Below, piece by piece: positions 24,301 through 36,300 of a DNA stretch of 64,000 bases. Each line of letters begins with the position of its first letter. The first letter of the stretch is position 1. Origin of the DNA: Patagioenas fasciata (Eukaryota; Chordata; Aves; Columbiformes; Columbidae); assembly GCF_037038585.1 (NCBI RefSeq), contig NC_092520.1:2137001-2201000 (forward strand), in the 5' to 3' direction. The notes under the pieces are model-generated. The model was given only the letters and a program-made list of their open reading frames with translations. It made no database searches and was not told the origin of the DNA. A program made the translations under genes and the position numbers.

Positions 24301-27300
24301 CAATAAATCCTCCTGGTCTATACTTAGAAAGGAGCAGGAGGGTGTGCTTATAGTCCCCATGGCTGACGAAGCACTTTCCAGTACATTAGTAACCAAGAGG
24401 ATATTTTAAACAAGAGCCAGAAGAGATAAACATCTTTTAATCAACCGACCTAGATAACGCTCACCCAAGAGCCCTCAGAGAGCTGGCTGAGACCTTTGGG
24501 CCCCCGGAGGGTTGTTTCTGACACATGCCAGGAGCTGGGGAACAGCGGAGGAATGCGGCCGATGATCCAGCATGAACAAGAAGAGCTCGAAGAGCCGCAG
24601 GGTGACTGCCATCCACCAAACAGGCGATATGGGATGGAGCTGGTAAAGGGTGATGCTGTTTTCTGGTGAGCAGATCTCACCCAGCAGAAAGGATCATTCT
24701 TGGCAAAGTTTGGGATGAGATGGAGGGAGGTGGTTGGGCTGTTGGGCACTTACCACCTTTCTTGGTGCTCTAAAGGAGGCTTGTAAGATGGGGACAGACT
24801 TTTGAGCAGGGCCTGTTGCGATAGCACAAGGGGTGATGGTTTTAAACTAAAGGAGGGAGATTCAGGCCAGACATGAGGAAGAAATTGTTGCCCTGAGGGT
24901 GGTGAGAGCCTGGGCCAGGTTGGCCAGAGAGGTGGTGGATGAACCATCCCTGGAGACATCCCAGGCCAGGCTGGACGGGGCTCTGAGCAACCTGAGCTGG
25001 TGAAGATGTCCCTGCTCATGGCAGGGGTGGCACTGGGGGAGCTGGGAAGGTCCCTCCAACCCAAACTGTTCTGTGATTCCATTATTCTATGCTTTAGGTA
25101 CTGCTTCAGGAACAAACAACAAGAATTCATCTTATGCTGAGAAAGCCCTTGAGGTCCTGGAGCGAGTGGAGAGAAGGGAACGGAGCTGGGGAAGGGGCTG
25201 GAGCACAAGTGTGATGGGAGTGGCTGAGGGACCTGGGGGTTGAGCTGGAGAACAGGAGCTGAGGGGAGACCTTCTGATCTCTGAACTGCCTGAAAGGAGC
25301 TTGGAGCCAGGGGGCTCGGGCTCTGCTCCCCAGGAACAAGCGCCAGGAGCAGAGGAAACGGCCTCAAGTTGTGCCAGGGGAGGTTGAGGTTGGATCTGGG
25401 AACAATTTCTTCCCCAAAGGGCTGTGGGGCATTGGAACAGGCTGCCCAGGGCAGTGGTGGAGTCACCATCCCTGGAGGGTTGGACAGACGGACATGAGGT
25501 TCTCAGGACATGGGGTAGTGCCAAGGGTGGGGGAATGGTTGGACTCGATGAGCTTGAGAGCCTCTTCTAGCTAAAATGATTCTATGATTCTGTGATTCTA
25601 TCTTTCCTAATTTTGGAGAGACAAGTAAGAAACAGGCTCTTCCACAGTGCCATTCTGTCCATCCTAAAATGGGTGGACAGGACATATCATAACTGCTTCT
25701 GTCCACTGACTTCTGACCCATTCCAGCAGGACACAACCTTTGACTAGAGCCCCACACCCCGTTTTGGGCTCTGCACTTCAAGAAAGACAGAGAGTCCAGA
25801 GCAGAGCTATGGGAAGGACCAAAGGAGCAGAAATTTCTTACATCAAGGAAATACTGAAAAAAATCAACTGCTGAAACTGTGTAAGAGATAACAGAGGCAG
25901 GTCTCAGATCTGCACGTTTTCAGGATAGAAAGGAATATTTTGGTCAATGTCTGATCAACAGGTTGGCAGCGTAAATGTGGGAATGAGGTCCATGTGGGGA
26001 CTGCACCTCCAAGTATAGCCCAGGCCTCCAGCAAGGCAGGGTGAAGTCAATGACAGTCTCCAAACCTTGCTGGTCCCTCTCTGATCCTGCCTGTGCCTTT
26101 GTTGTCCTCATGCCTCATGATAATTCCTGCTCTAAAACACCAGCGAGTCACATTTCAAAACTTCTGAGGTCATCAGACCCCTAAAAACCGTGGGGAAGGT
26201 CCCACCGCAACTCATCTGGGAGTTGGTCGTGCACCACCAGTGAGCTGGTTAAAGCTTTCAGCTGGGGGTTGGCATTGGTTTTTCCTCCCAACTCCTTCCT
26301 TGTGGAGGAAATCGTACCAGCACAGAAATAGATGTAGCCACGTAGGTATCATAAGCCCATACAAAGGCAGATGGACGGGTTCCAGGCGCGACTTGCAGCC
26401 TCTCTTCTCCACACATGCTACTCTGTTGGTAGAGTGATGGACCATGGCGAGGTGGAATCCATATGTGCCTGAGCTCATGCTCTTTCCCAACAGTAACACT
26501 TTGCTCTGCCAAGCAAAAGAGCTATGTTGGCCTCGGGGACAAGGGCCTCCCCTGTCCTTGGCTGGCAGGGCTCGGGAGCTCCGTGCAGACATGAAGCTTT
26601 TGGCCTCAGAAGGTGGCGAGAAGGTTTGGGTGGTGACCTCTGCCAAGGAGCGAGGAGAGGAAATGATGGGGCCCAGACAGTGCGGGCTCAGAGCTGTCCT
26701 CCAGCTACAAGGTGCCATTGTGAAGGAGGATTTGCCGATGAAGGGGGGAGGACAGGGAGAGGGGCACCGTGGAGGATGGAGGATGAGAGGGGGAGGATGG
26801 AAACACGGTGGCAGCCAAGGCTCCATCTCTGGATTTAACTTCTCCAGCTACCATCCACATGTGTCCACCCTTGGCGACTGGGAAGAGACAGCCCCAGGAG
26901 GGCTGAGATCTCCTTAGGGTGTGAGGTGAGACACAAACATACCCAAGAGACCAGAATATCTGCCCACACATGTCCAGAAGACACCCAGCTATAGGGGCTG
27001 AGGGTCGCTGGAGGCATAGGTACGATGAGACCAACCTCAAGTGCTCAAGGCACAAATTCTGTCCAATAGAGACTCATGTTTGGGGCACTGTGATAGAATC
27101 ATAGAATGTCCAGAGTTGGAAGGGACCCACAAGGATCATCAAGTTCAACTCCTGTCCCTGCAATGACAACCCCACAGTTCACACCATGTGTCTGAGGACG
27201 TCCAGTCTCTTCTTGAACACTGTCAGGCTTGGGGCTGTGACACCTCCCTGGGGAGCCTGTTCCAGTGCTCCAGCACCCTCTAGGTGAAGAACATCTCCCT

Positions 27301-30300
27301 AATATCCAACCTAAACCTCCCTGGCACATCTTCCTGCCACTTCCTTTCCTGCGAGCAAGAGAAACACAACACAAATATCTACTGGACCGAGTGTCCCTAG
27401 TGGAGATAGGCTCCTCTAGTCTGTAAGAGTGTTGGAAAGCTAAAGGCATGGGGACACAGCAAGAGGTTGGTGGCATTTTGCTGTGGCGTATTTGCTGTGC
27501 TTTGACCTCTGGAGGAGACCCCAACAGGAGCATCCAAATCCACCCATCCAAAAAGTGAGCCAGGGGTAATTCATCCCACTCTGTGTGCACCATTGCAGCT
27601 TTGCTCCCAGTGATGGGTAGACTGGGGGGGCGGAAATGAGCGAAAGCAAAAATATGGAATGTCCAGAACAAATTTTTGTTGTGTTTTCCATGTGTGTTTG
27701 GCATGGAAGTGGACAGGGTTGGAGGAGCAGCCCTTCCCTTGTTTGCCCATGTGCTGTGCTTCCGGATGGTGTTGCATCTTGTGACGGGGTACACTGGGGC
27801 CAAAAGTGGTTTTCAACCCTTGGTCTGCACGCAACCGCGGCAAAAGAGTGCGAAATGGGGGAGTCAGAAAAGCCAACCTGCTGTCAGCAGGTTTCGAGTC
27901 ACCACATGAGGTCTGGAGCACCACTAGAAAAGCCTGAAACATTGAACAAAGCTTGGAAAGCACCAGGTTTCCACACACACCTCCTCCGTTGCTGGCTGGT
28001 TTCATTACGGTCCTCACCTTTAATCAGCTTCCAGTTGTAGATTTCCACATCTTCTGCTGTCTCCTTCTCAATCGCGATCGTCCTGAGGATCTCCTTGGAT
28101 GTCTCGGAGCTTGGTGGCACAAACATGTAGACCAGGACACGGTTGGGGTTCTTGCCACATCGGGTGGTGACTATTTCATCAGTGGGTTTCACCCTGGTTT
28201 CTAGGCCAAAACAAGAATCACAGAATGGTTTGGGTTGGGAAGGGACTTTGACAACTCCCCGAGTGCCACCCCTGCCATGAGCAGGGACATCTTCACCAGC
28301 TCAAGTTGTTCAGAGCCCCATCCAGTCTGGCCTGGGATGTCTCCAGAGATGGTTCATCCACCACCTCTCTGGCCAACCTGGGAAAGGTTCTCACCACCCT
28401 GAGAGTCAAAAATTCCTTCCTCATGTCTAGGACATGAACAAGGACAGAGTTGATTAAACAGGGGCAGGACAGAGCTTGGAGGAGCATCTCAGCACTCAAG
28501 TCAAGGGAAAGGCATCTTGTTGGGTCTCTGAATGGGACCCTGGCTCCCAGGGTCTTCTCCCCAGCGCTGAGATCGGCAGCGAAGGAGGATGATAACAGAT
28601 TTGTGGACCTGCTCATCCCCATATTTTCCATTCCCTTTGATTCTGGTGGCCTCTATGCCAGCAGGGGATAGGGAAGGGGCATTTTCTCCACCTGGATCCC
28701 CTCTACCTGATGCAGAGACCTTGGTGCCATCACCCAGGCTGAATTCCCCGCTTCCCATCTCTCTCCCGTTGTCGTCCCGGAGGAGAAACGTCAGCAAAGC
28801 GAAGGGATGAGCCCGCGGAACAGGAGCCAACGCCGTGGCTGGGCAACATGCCCGGCTCAGCCCCACGGGTGGGCTCAGCCCCAGCCCAAACCCCCACCCT
28901 ACATGGGGTGCAACGGTGTGGACACCCACATTGGGGGCACCAGCAGGACCCGACGTGACTTTTTCAACATCCTTGGTAAAGGAGAGCTGCTAATTTTTAA
29001 TTTTTTTCTTTGTGTATCTGGAGTAATTAAGAATCCCCCACGGTTTTTGGAAGGAGATTTATTGCCTTTGGTTGTGGTCCTTGGAATGCGGAGGAGCCCA
29101 GCTCTGCTGAATTTAGCCTTGTTCTCCCCGTCATTTTGGATGCTGAAGCTTTTTACACTACTCGAAAGAAAGTCTGGCTATAAATAGACACGTGGGGTTT
29201 ATTTTAGTAGGACAGTTATTTTAGGCCTGATCCTGCCCTCCTCTGCTCTTTCTGGGACGGTCCTGAGCTACTTTTCTTCAAGAGGGGATGGAAATCCCAA
29301 TTTAAAGCATTTTTTCAGCAACGGGAAGACAAGCGCTCAGCTCTACAGGCTCAAAGTGACAAGAAGCGGGGTGACCACAGCCCACCACCCTCATCACTGT
29401 CACCACGGGTGAAAACCTCCATCCCAGACCGTGAAACTTCACCCACTCCACGGCTGCTCTTTGCATGGATCAAGGCAGCTCCACCTTCATGACAGTGGAG
29501 GAACCACATGTCCTTGCAGGTCCAACAGATATTTAAGAACCTCAGACCTTCTTGCTTGAGCCACTCGATGGCCAACAGTGTTGGGGAGGAAGAGCAGGGA
29601 CAACCGAGGGATCTTGGCCACCAGCTCTGTCCCCAGAAGCCCAATGGTGTCCCCACCCAACCAAAGCATCGTAGCAATTCCCCTTTGATTGGGATCCCTT
29701 TTTGCAAATAGCAATTGCTCAGCGTTTCTCTCCAAGCTACTGGGTACAAAGGAGGAAGAGGAGGACAGTGGTGGAAACCCCCTGGAAAAAGGACGGTGGA
29801 TTAAACCTCCGTGCAATGAAGCAAAGGACAAGCTTGTAACTTGGCTGAGCAGTGTGTATGTGTGTGTGATCGTTATCTGTGAGTACTGGAAAGCAAGAAG
29901 AAAATCATTTTGGCTGGGTCAGAGTGTTTAACTGCAAATAAATGAAGATTGAAGAGCAGACAAGAGATCCCAGCAGAGAGAGTCGCAGACTTTGAACCAG
30001 AAAGACCTACTATAATGGGAATGCAAGACTGGAAGGGCCCTGCTCAGTCATCACACCCCATTCCCACCAGGCACCACGTCATAAATCCTGCTCATAAACA
30101 TATCAGAAACCTTATTAAAACAAGCTGAGCTTCTGCCCTTCGCTCCCCCGGGGAGGCCATCCCAGAACCTCCCTGCTCAGAGGCTGGAAAACCTCGAAAA
30201 TCCCACCTGAAATTATTTTGCAGTCTGTTTGCCCCAACTCTTGAACATGGTGACACCCCTTGGTTGTTCCCCCTGGTGACACCCCCTCCATGAAACCACC

Positions 30301-33300
30301 TTGAAGATGTATATCAAAGGAGATCACCCAGAAACGGCTGCATCTTCAGTCAGGCTTAAAGAGACATGGGTATCTTTAGACTCTCTAAGGAAGCAGTGGG
30401 TGGTCCACCATCTAAACATCTACTGCTGGATGATGGTACAGAGAGGTATAACCCATAAAACATTCTCCAGTGGGAACAGGAGAAAATCTCATGCCCTGCC
30501 ACATCTTTATGGTTGGACTCAATGATCTTAAGGGTCTCTTCCAACCAAAATGGTTCTGTGATCTTTGCCTGGCTTGAGGTAAACACTTTCCAAAGGCCAA
30601 GAAGCGGTTGAGACCCAAAACCCATTGAATGTGAAAATAAAGAGGTCCTTCCTCTCCACCACGTCCCAGCCCCAGTACCAGCCCAGTTCTACCTGGTCCA
30701 CTTCAATAGTTGTGCACCTAAACCTCCTCTTCCAGGCATGAGGACCTCGATGCACATTGAAACTAAACCATGAGTGACACAGATAACCCCACACAAAAGT
30801 GTCCTCCTAACTTTCAACGCACATTTCAGCTGCCACAATTTAACCCTATGACTTCTTGTCCCAGCTGAAAGTCTGGAGAAAAGAACATGCCCTCTCCCTA
30901 GAAAGCATCTTCTATCTCTCCAAATACTCTTAGTGTGTCTCTGCTCGAGCATCTTTCTCCAGATGACACTCACCCAACAGATAAAATCTTTTGGGATCAG
31001 CGCAGCTTCCTCACCTTGGGTCAGTCCCGCTGCCCTCCAAGCCGAACCAACCCTTACATCAGTGCTGAACTCACCTGGTGTGAATTCAAGCCACCAGTGA
31101 TGTGAACATCTACACATCTTCTCTGGGCTTTACATCAAGGTTAAAGGAAGGAACCGGTTGGCAGGTACAGGAGAAGGTGGGATGTCACCTACCTGGACAT
31201 ATTTTACAGCATTTCCCATCGACTTTCTCTGGATAGTTACACGGATACTCCTTGGGACAGGTGATCTTCTGACAGTCCTGGACGCCATCCCTGCAGGTGC
31301 AGAGGATGCAGGGCAGGAGGCCGTAGAGCCGGAAGACGGGGTGCCACACTTCCCCATGGGAGTAGGTCTTCCCATTGTAAACACAAGCTGGAGGAAAGAG
31401 AGGAAAGAGTTGCTGGTGGAAATAGATCCTCCTCCTCTTTGTACACCCAAGGCATGGTGGAGCTCAACACATTTCGCCACCTTGGAAACAGGTGTCCCTG
31501 CTGTCTTGAGGAACATGGTCCTCTGGCAGCAGTGGACACGGGGATATTGTAGCCATCCCCCCAAGGAGGTGCCATGGGGTAGGAGGACCAGATCTAGTAG
31601 ATGGAGGCTTCTGGGGTCAACCACTCAGGTAGAGGCGAGTGGTAAGTGTGGGCAGGACCTCACCTGCCTCCAAGTGTCTGCAAGCCCAGGGTCTCTCCGA
31701 GGCTGTCACGGGCATGAAGCACAGTGAAGAGTGCCACCTGCTGACTCCTCCATGAAAATTTTTCAAGGTCCTAAAATTTCCTCCAAGGCTTCATCTCCAA
31801 GGACTGGAGGGAGCCCTTCTGGAGACACAGTGGTGGGAGAGCCCTCAAGAGGAGAAGGGACCTGTCTTTTCCCCATTGGCTTCATGGAGTTGTCTCCTTG
31901 TCTCACATTCCCACTCTCTCCTCCAGTAGGAAGATCAAAGAACTGGGAGAGACCCAGCCCGTGGTGGGTGGGAGCAAGGAGAAATGTCCTGCCCCTATGC
32001 GGCACCAACTTGGAAGGACCATGTGGAGTCTTCCAGCTGAACACCTCCCTTCCCAGGTCCTACATCTCCAAAACACCCCAACGACCAATCTTCTTCCAAC
32101 TCTTTCTGGAAAGTGGTAGATTCATGCAGTCAAGGGGCTGTGGGTCAACAGGGCTGAGATAGCTGGGTGAGGAGCGGTGGCTGTGGAGGAGTGGGAAGTA
32201 GGACTTGGTGGTGGAAACCTGCTCCTGAAACAGATTCCTTGGAGAATTGACCTGAAGTTATGGACAAACAGCCTGGCCCCTCCAGCCCTTACCTTTCTTG
32301 TGCTTCTCTTTCATGACGATCTTGACCGTGGTGCCACCTCCTCCCTTGGGTTTGAAGTTCCTGGGGATGAACTCCAGGGAGGAACTGAGAACGGTGGACG
32401 CAGTGGTTCCAGGTGGCTTCCTGCCCATCGCTTCCCCCGAGCACTGGTCTTGTGAGTGCCTCTGCGAGCAGTCAGAGAAAGGAAAGGGACTCAAACCCAG
32501 GCAGTTGGGTTGTTCTCTCTCCAAAGCATGATGGAAAAAGCCATACAGTGTCCTGCACACCCTCCATCAGGAGTGGAAGGTCCAGAGATCACAGGGACGA
32601 GCCATCTTGATGCCTGACACCCTCTAATGGGGCTGCTGGACAGTTTGTGTCAATGCCCCACACTGGTGTCCTCTATATGCTGCATGTGGGTCACCTTCAT
32701 GGGGGCAGCACCCTTCTCATCCCATGCTCAATCCCATATCCTCAGAGAAGCATGTGAGGTCCTACATCACTAACACGAGCAGGGAAATATAATCATAGAA
32801 TCATTTTGGTTGAAAGAGACCCTCAAGAGCATCAAGTCCAATCATTCCTCACACCTGGCACTGCCCCATGTCCCTGAGGACCTCATGTCCGTCTGTCCAA
32901 CCCTCCAGGGATGGTGACTCCAGCACTGCCCTGGGCAGCCTGTTCCAATGCCCCACAGCCCTTTGGGGAAGAAATTGTTCCCCACATCCAACCGCAACCT
33001 CCCCTGGTGCAACTTGAGGCCGTTTCCTCTGCTCCTGGCGCTTGTTCCTGGGGAGCAGAGCCCGACCCCCCCGGCTCCAAGCTCCTTTCAGGCAGTTCAG
33101 AGATCAGAAGGTCTCCCCTCAGCTCCTGTTCTCCAGCTGAACCCCCCAGGTCCCTCAGCCGCTCCCATCACACTTGTGCTCCAGCCCCTTCCCCAGCTCC
33201 ATTCCCTTCTTTCAACTCGCTCCAGCACCTCAAGGGCTTTTTTGATGTGAGGGACCCAAAATTCATGCCAGGACTGAAGGTGTGGCCTCACTTGTAGATA

Positions 33301-36300
33301 CCTCCTGAGAAACTGAGGACGATGATCTGTGCAACCTAGACAGAGAGGTAAGGACGGGCCATATCCTGCCCTTTCACCTGGCTGGTACCAGGGGGGTCGG
33401 AGTGGGGCTGCCAGCCAGCAGGACTGAAATCCCAGGAACATCCCAGGCTTCCAAGAGCAAACTGCTGGGACAAGACGTGCAGCACAAAGGGTCCCCTTGT
33501 GTCTATTTTGGAGGTTTTATAGGTGCTGGGAGGTGTGACCCTGGCATTTCACCCAGCAGTTAAGTGACCTAATCCCACAGACCTGGCATGGGTCACCCAG
33601 CTCTGAAATGTCACCATGAATCAACCCTCGGCAGCCAAGGAGTCACTTTTTCCCTGCTGGGGCTGCCGATACAAACAGCCTGGGGACAGCACGTTGGTGG
33701 CCAACTCCAGCACTGGTTGCTCTGTGGGAGCTACACCTGGAAGGCAGGACACCTTTGAGCCCAGGGCAGAGAGAAGACACCATCTCCTGAAGCAAAAGCC
33801 CCCAAAGAGATATTTGGACCACCCGACTCTATGGGTGAGGGTCATATCTGGCTATTGGTCACCTCTGAGTCTGCTCTGTCCCTGTTTCTCAGCTGTTTTA
33901 ATCCACTGGCCAACCTCAGCCATGTTGGCCAACAAGGAGGAGAATTGCCCAAGATTTCTAGTTCCCACGGGTCTTTTGCTCTTCCAAAGACACCAGAGAT
34001 GCTTCAGAGGAAGAGGACAAGAGTCTTTCCCTGGTGGTCTGAGGTCTCAGCCTGTGCTGATAGCCCTCACCTAGAGTCAACGCCAAGAGAGAATTCAACT
34101 GCAAACCAGGTTGCATGCTTCTCATGTCCAAGGAACTGACTACCCTCCTAGAATCACAGAACCACAGAATCATTTTGGTTGGAAAAGGCCCTCAAGATCA
34201 TCGAGTCCAAATGTTCCCCCAGCCCTGGTACTGCTCCATGCCCCTGAGAACCTCATGTCCGTCTGTCCAGCCCTCCAGGGATGGCGACTCCAGCACTGCC
34301 CTGGGCAGCCTGTTCCAATGCCCCACAGCCCTTTGGGGAAGAAATTGTTCCCACATCCAACCTCAACCTCCCCTGGTGCAACTTGAGGCCGTTTCCTCTG
34401 CTCCTGGCGCTTGTTCCTGGGGAGCAGAGCCCGACCCCCCTGGCTCCAAGCTCCTTTCAGGCAGTTCAGAGATCAGAAGGTCTCCCCTCAGCTCCTGTTC
34501 TCCAGCTGAACCCCCCAGGTCCCTCAGCCGCTCCCATCACACTTGTGCTCTAGACCCCAGAGCTGCTGTGGGTCATTTCTTTGTAGAAGACTATGGCCAA
34601 GGGCAAAAGGCTTTCTTTGAGCTCTTTAAGGGGCCTCTGCTAGAAGCAGTAATCTGAGTTTTAAAATGCAAATGTCACGTACAACACCTCTGTTTAACTG
34701 CAGGGGTTCCTCTTCCGTGGACTTCTCCTGTGAGCCATCTGCAAGGGAAAAACATTGTCCTGTGAGAAGCCGTGGGCATGGATGAGGAATTGCTTTCTGG
34801 GGTCCATCTGACTAAAAGCAGCTCTCCTCAGGGTGCTGGTCCACCTGCAAGGTCTGGAGAGACAAGAGCTTCCAAGATGCGATTCACATCACCCAAAGCA
34901 AACGGGAGTCATATCCCGAAAACCCTTTTATCCCCACTGACTATTAACGAGAGCTCAGCTCCAAGAAAGACATGGCCTTGTAGCTTCTGAAGTTAGGTGG
35001 CATGAAAACATCCCGGAGATAGACTGTGAGACGTGGGGAATGATCAGGCATTAAAAAGAAATCCAAAGACATTTCTCACTGAGACAATGAAACGTCCCAG
35101 CTGCACCAAAGAAAATTAGGAGAGAGGAATACAAATTGGAGGAGACACCTGCAGGAGGTCATTCTTTATCCAGCTTCATAAATGTTGCTTGTTTTAAAGA
35201 GTCATTTTATTCTGTGGCTCTATTGTCAGCAGGGTGCGAACCTGCCCATTCTCTCTTGAGTCTGTCCCATCTGGAGATGTGGAGCTGGATTCTCTCCTCA
35301 CTCTCCCAGGTGTGAGTTGGGGAAAAAGCAGCAAATTCAAGAGTTTCTCCCCCACTCAGAGCTGTGGGAGCAAAACTCTGCCATGCTGTATTGGGGTGGA
35401 AGAGGGTTGTTTTTCCTTGACTGGCCTATAAACTTCCTTGGAGCAACAGTAGCACACACCAATCTTTACATGGTCCATACAACTATGTCCATCTTGGTGG
35501 ATGTGTGGTCTGGAGGGCTTTGCCCTCCATGAAGGTGTCATCTCTTGCATGATGCACCAATGGCAGGACAAAGAGCTCAGCCCTGGCCGGTGTGTAGGAC
35601 ACAACGAGATGTGGGAGGGGAAACATGCAAGAAAAACAAACTGAGCCCTCGTCTTTTGTTATCTGGTGGGACCCAGACAGAGCAAGTGGCCTGATTTACA
35701 ACACAGGCTTCCAAAATTACGCGAAAGTGGCTTGAAATGGTTCCTGCCAGCTGGTGGCAACACCTCTATCACCCAGCCCTTGCTCAGGAGCAGCTCCTGG
35801 GCCCCTTGTTACCTTTGCAGACCTGGCAGCAGGAATCCGGCACGGACAGGGGAGAGGAGCACAAGAGCTCCGGGCACGTCACCAAGCCACAGTAAATCTG
35901 GCCTTCCTAGAAGACAGGAGCGAAAAAAATACATTGTCAGTATCATAAAGGTCATACAGGACCATATGTCCCCCATGTTGGGGTGTCAGCACTTCAAATT
36001 GCAGAACTAGCATAAATTCTATAGTCCTTCTTCAAATATCACCCATCACCTAGCGACTGATGAAAGATGAAAATCCGTCCCTGCCATGCTCTCCACCCTG
36101 TGGAACGTCACACGGTGGATGGTGTCCTCTCCCAGCACGGCTGGTCCACCAATGGCTCCTGAGAGGAGTGGTCCTCCCCAAAAAGTGCTGCTGGATCTGA
36201 AACAGCCACCACACAGCTCCAAATTTAATATAACACCCACCAATTCCAAGTGGAACAAGGAGCTTTCCTCTGGCATCCCCCAGGACAAGGACCTGGAGGA

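Larger units (their letters stand above)
23238..28017 (-). other. CHRDL2 intron 9
   Basis: 4.8 kb. It contains an ancient LINE fragment (24120-24545), two plus-strand CR1s (24785-25091, 25139-25600) and a minus-strand CR1 (27093-27352). The rest, including 25600-27090 and 27353-28017, shows nothing recognisable. Confidence 0.5.
28201..31192 (-). other. CHRDL2 intron 8
   Basis: 3 kb. Besides the CR1 abutting exon 9 and a CR1 tail at 30511-30560, the sequence is unique and carries no recognisable gene. 28960-29300 is AT-rich and unique. Confidence 0.5.
32462..34682 (-). other. CHRDL2 intron 6
   Basis: 2.2 kb, with two type A CR1s in sense orientation (32788-33292, 34149-34551). Otherwise it is unique with no exon seen. 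Intron 7 (31388-32292, 0.9 kb) likewise holds nothing recognisable. Confidence 0.5.

Noticed and set aside
24750-25469. 239-codon minus-strand frame, and the many frames carrying [20 protein letters not shown]
   Set aside because: Antisense translation of CR1 types A and B, recurring at every copy.
34676-34690. Alternative donors for CHRDL2 exon 6 (AGAG|gtgttg, GGT|gttgta)
   Set aside because: The first breaks frame with exon 7 and the second drops the conserved GV. GTT|gtacgt fits frame and donor consensus best.
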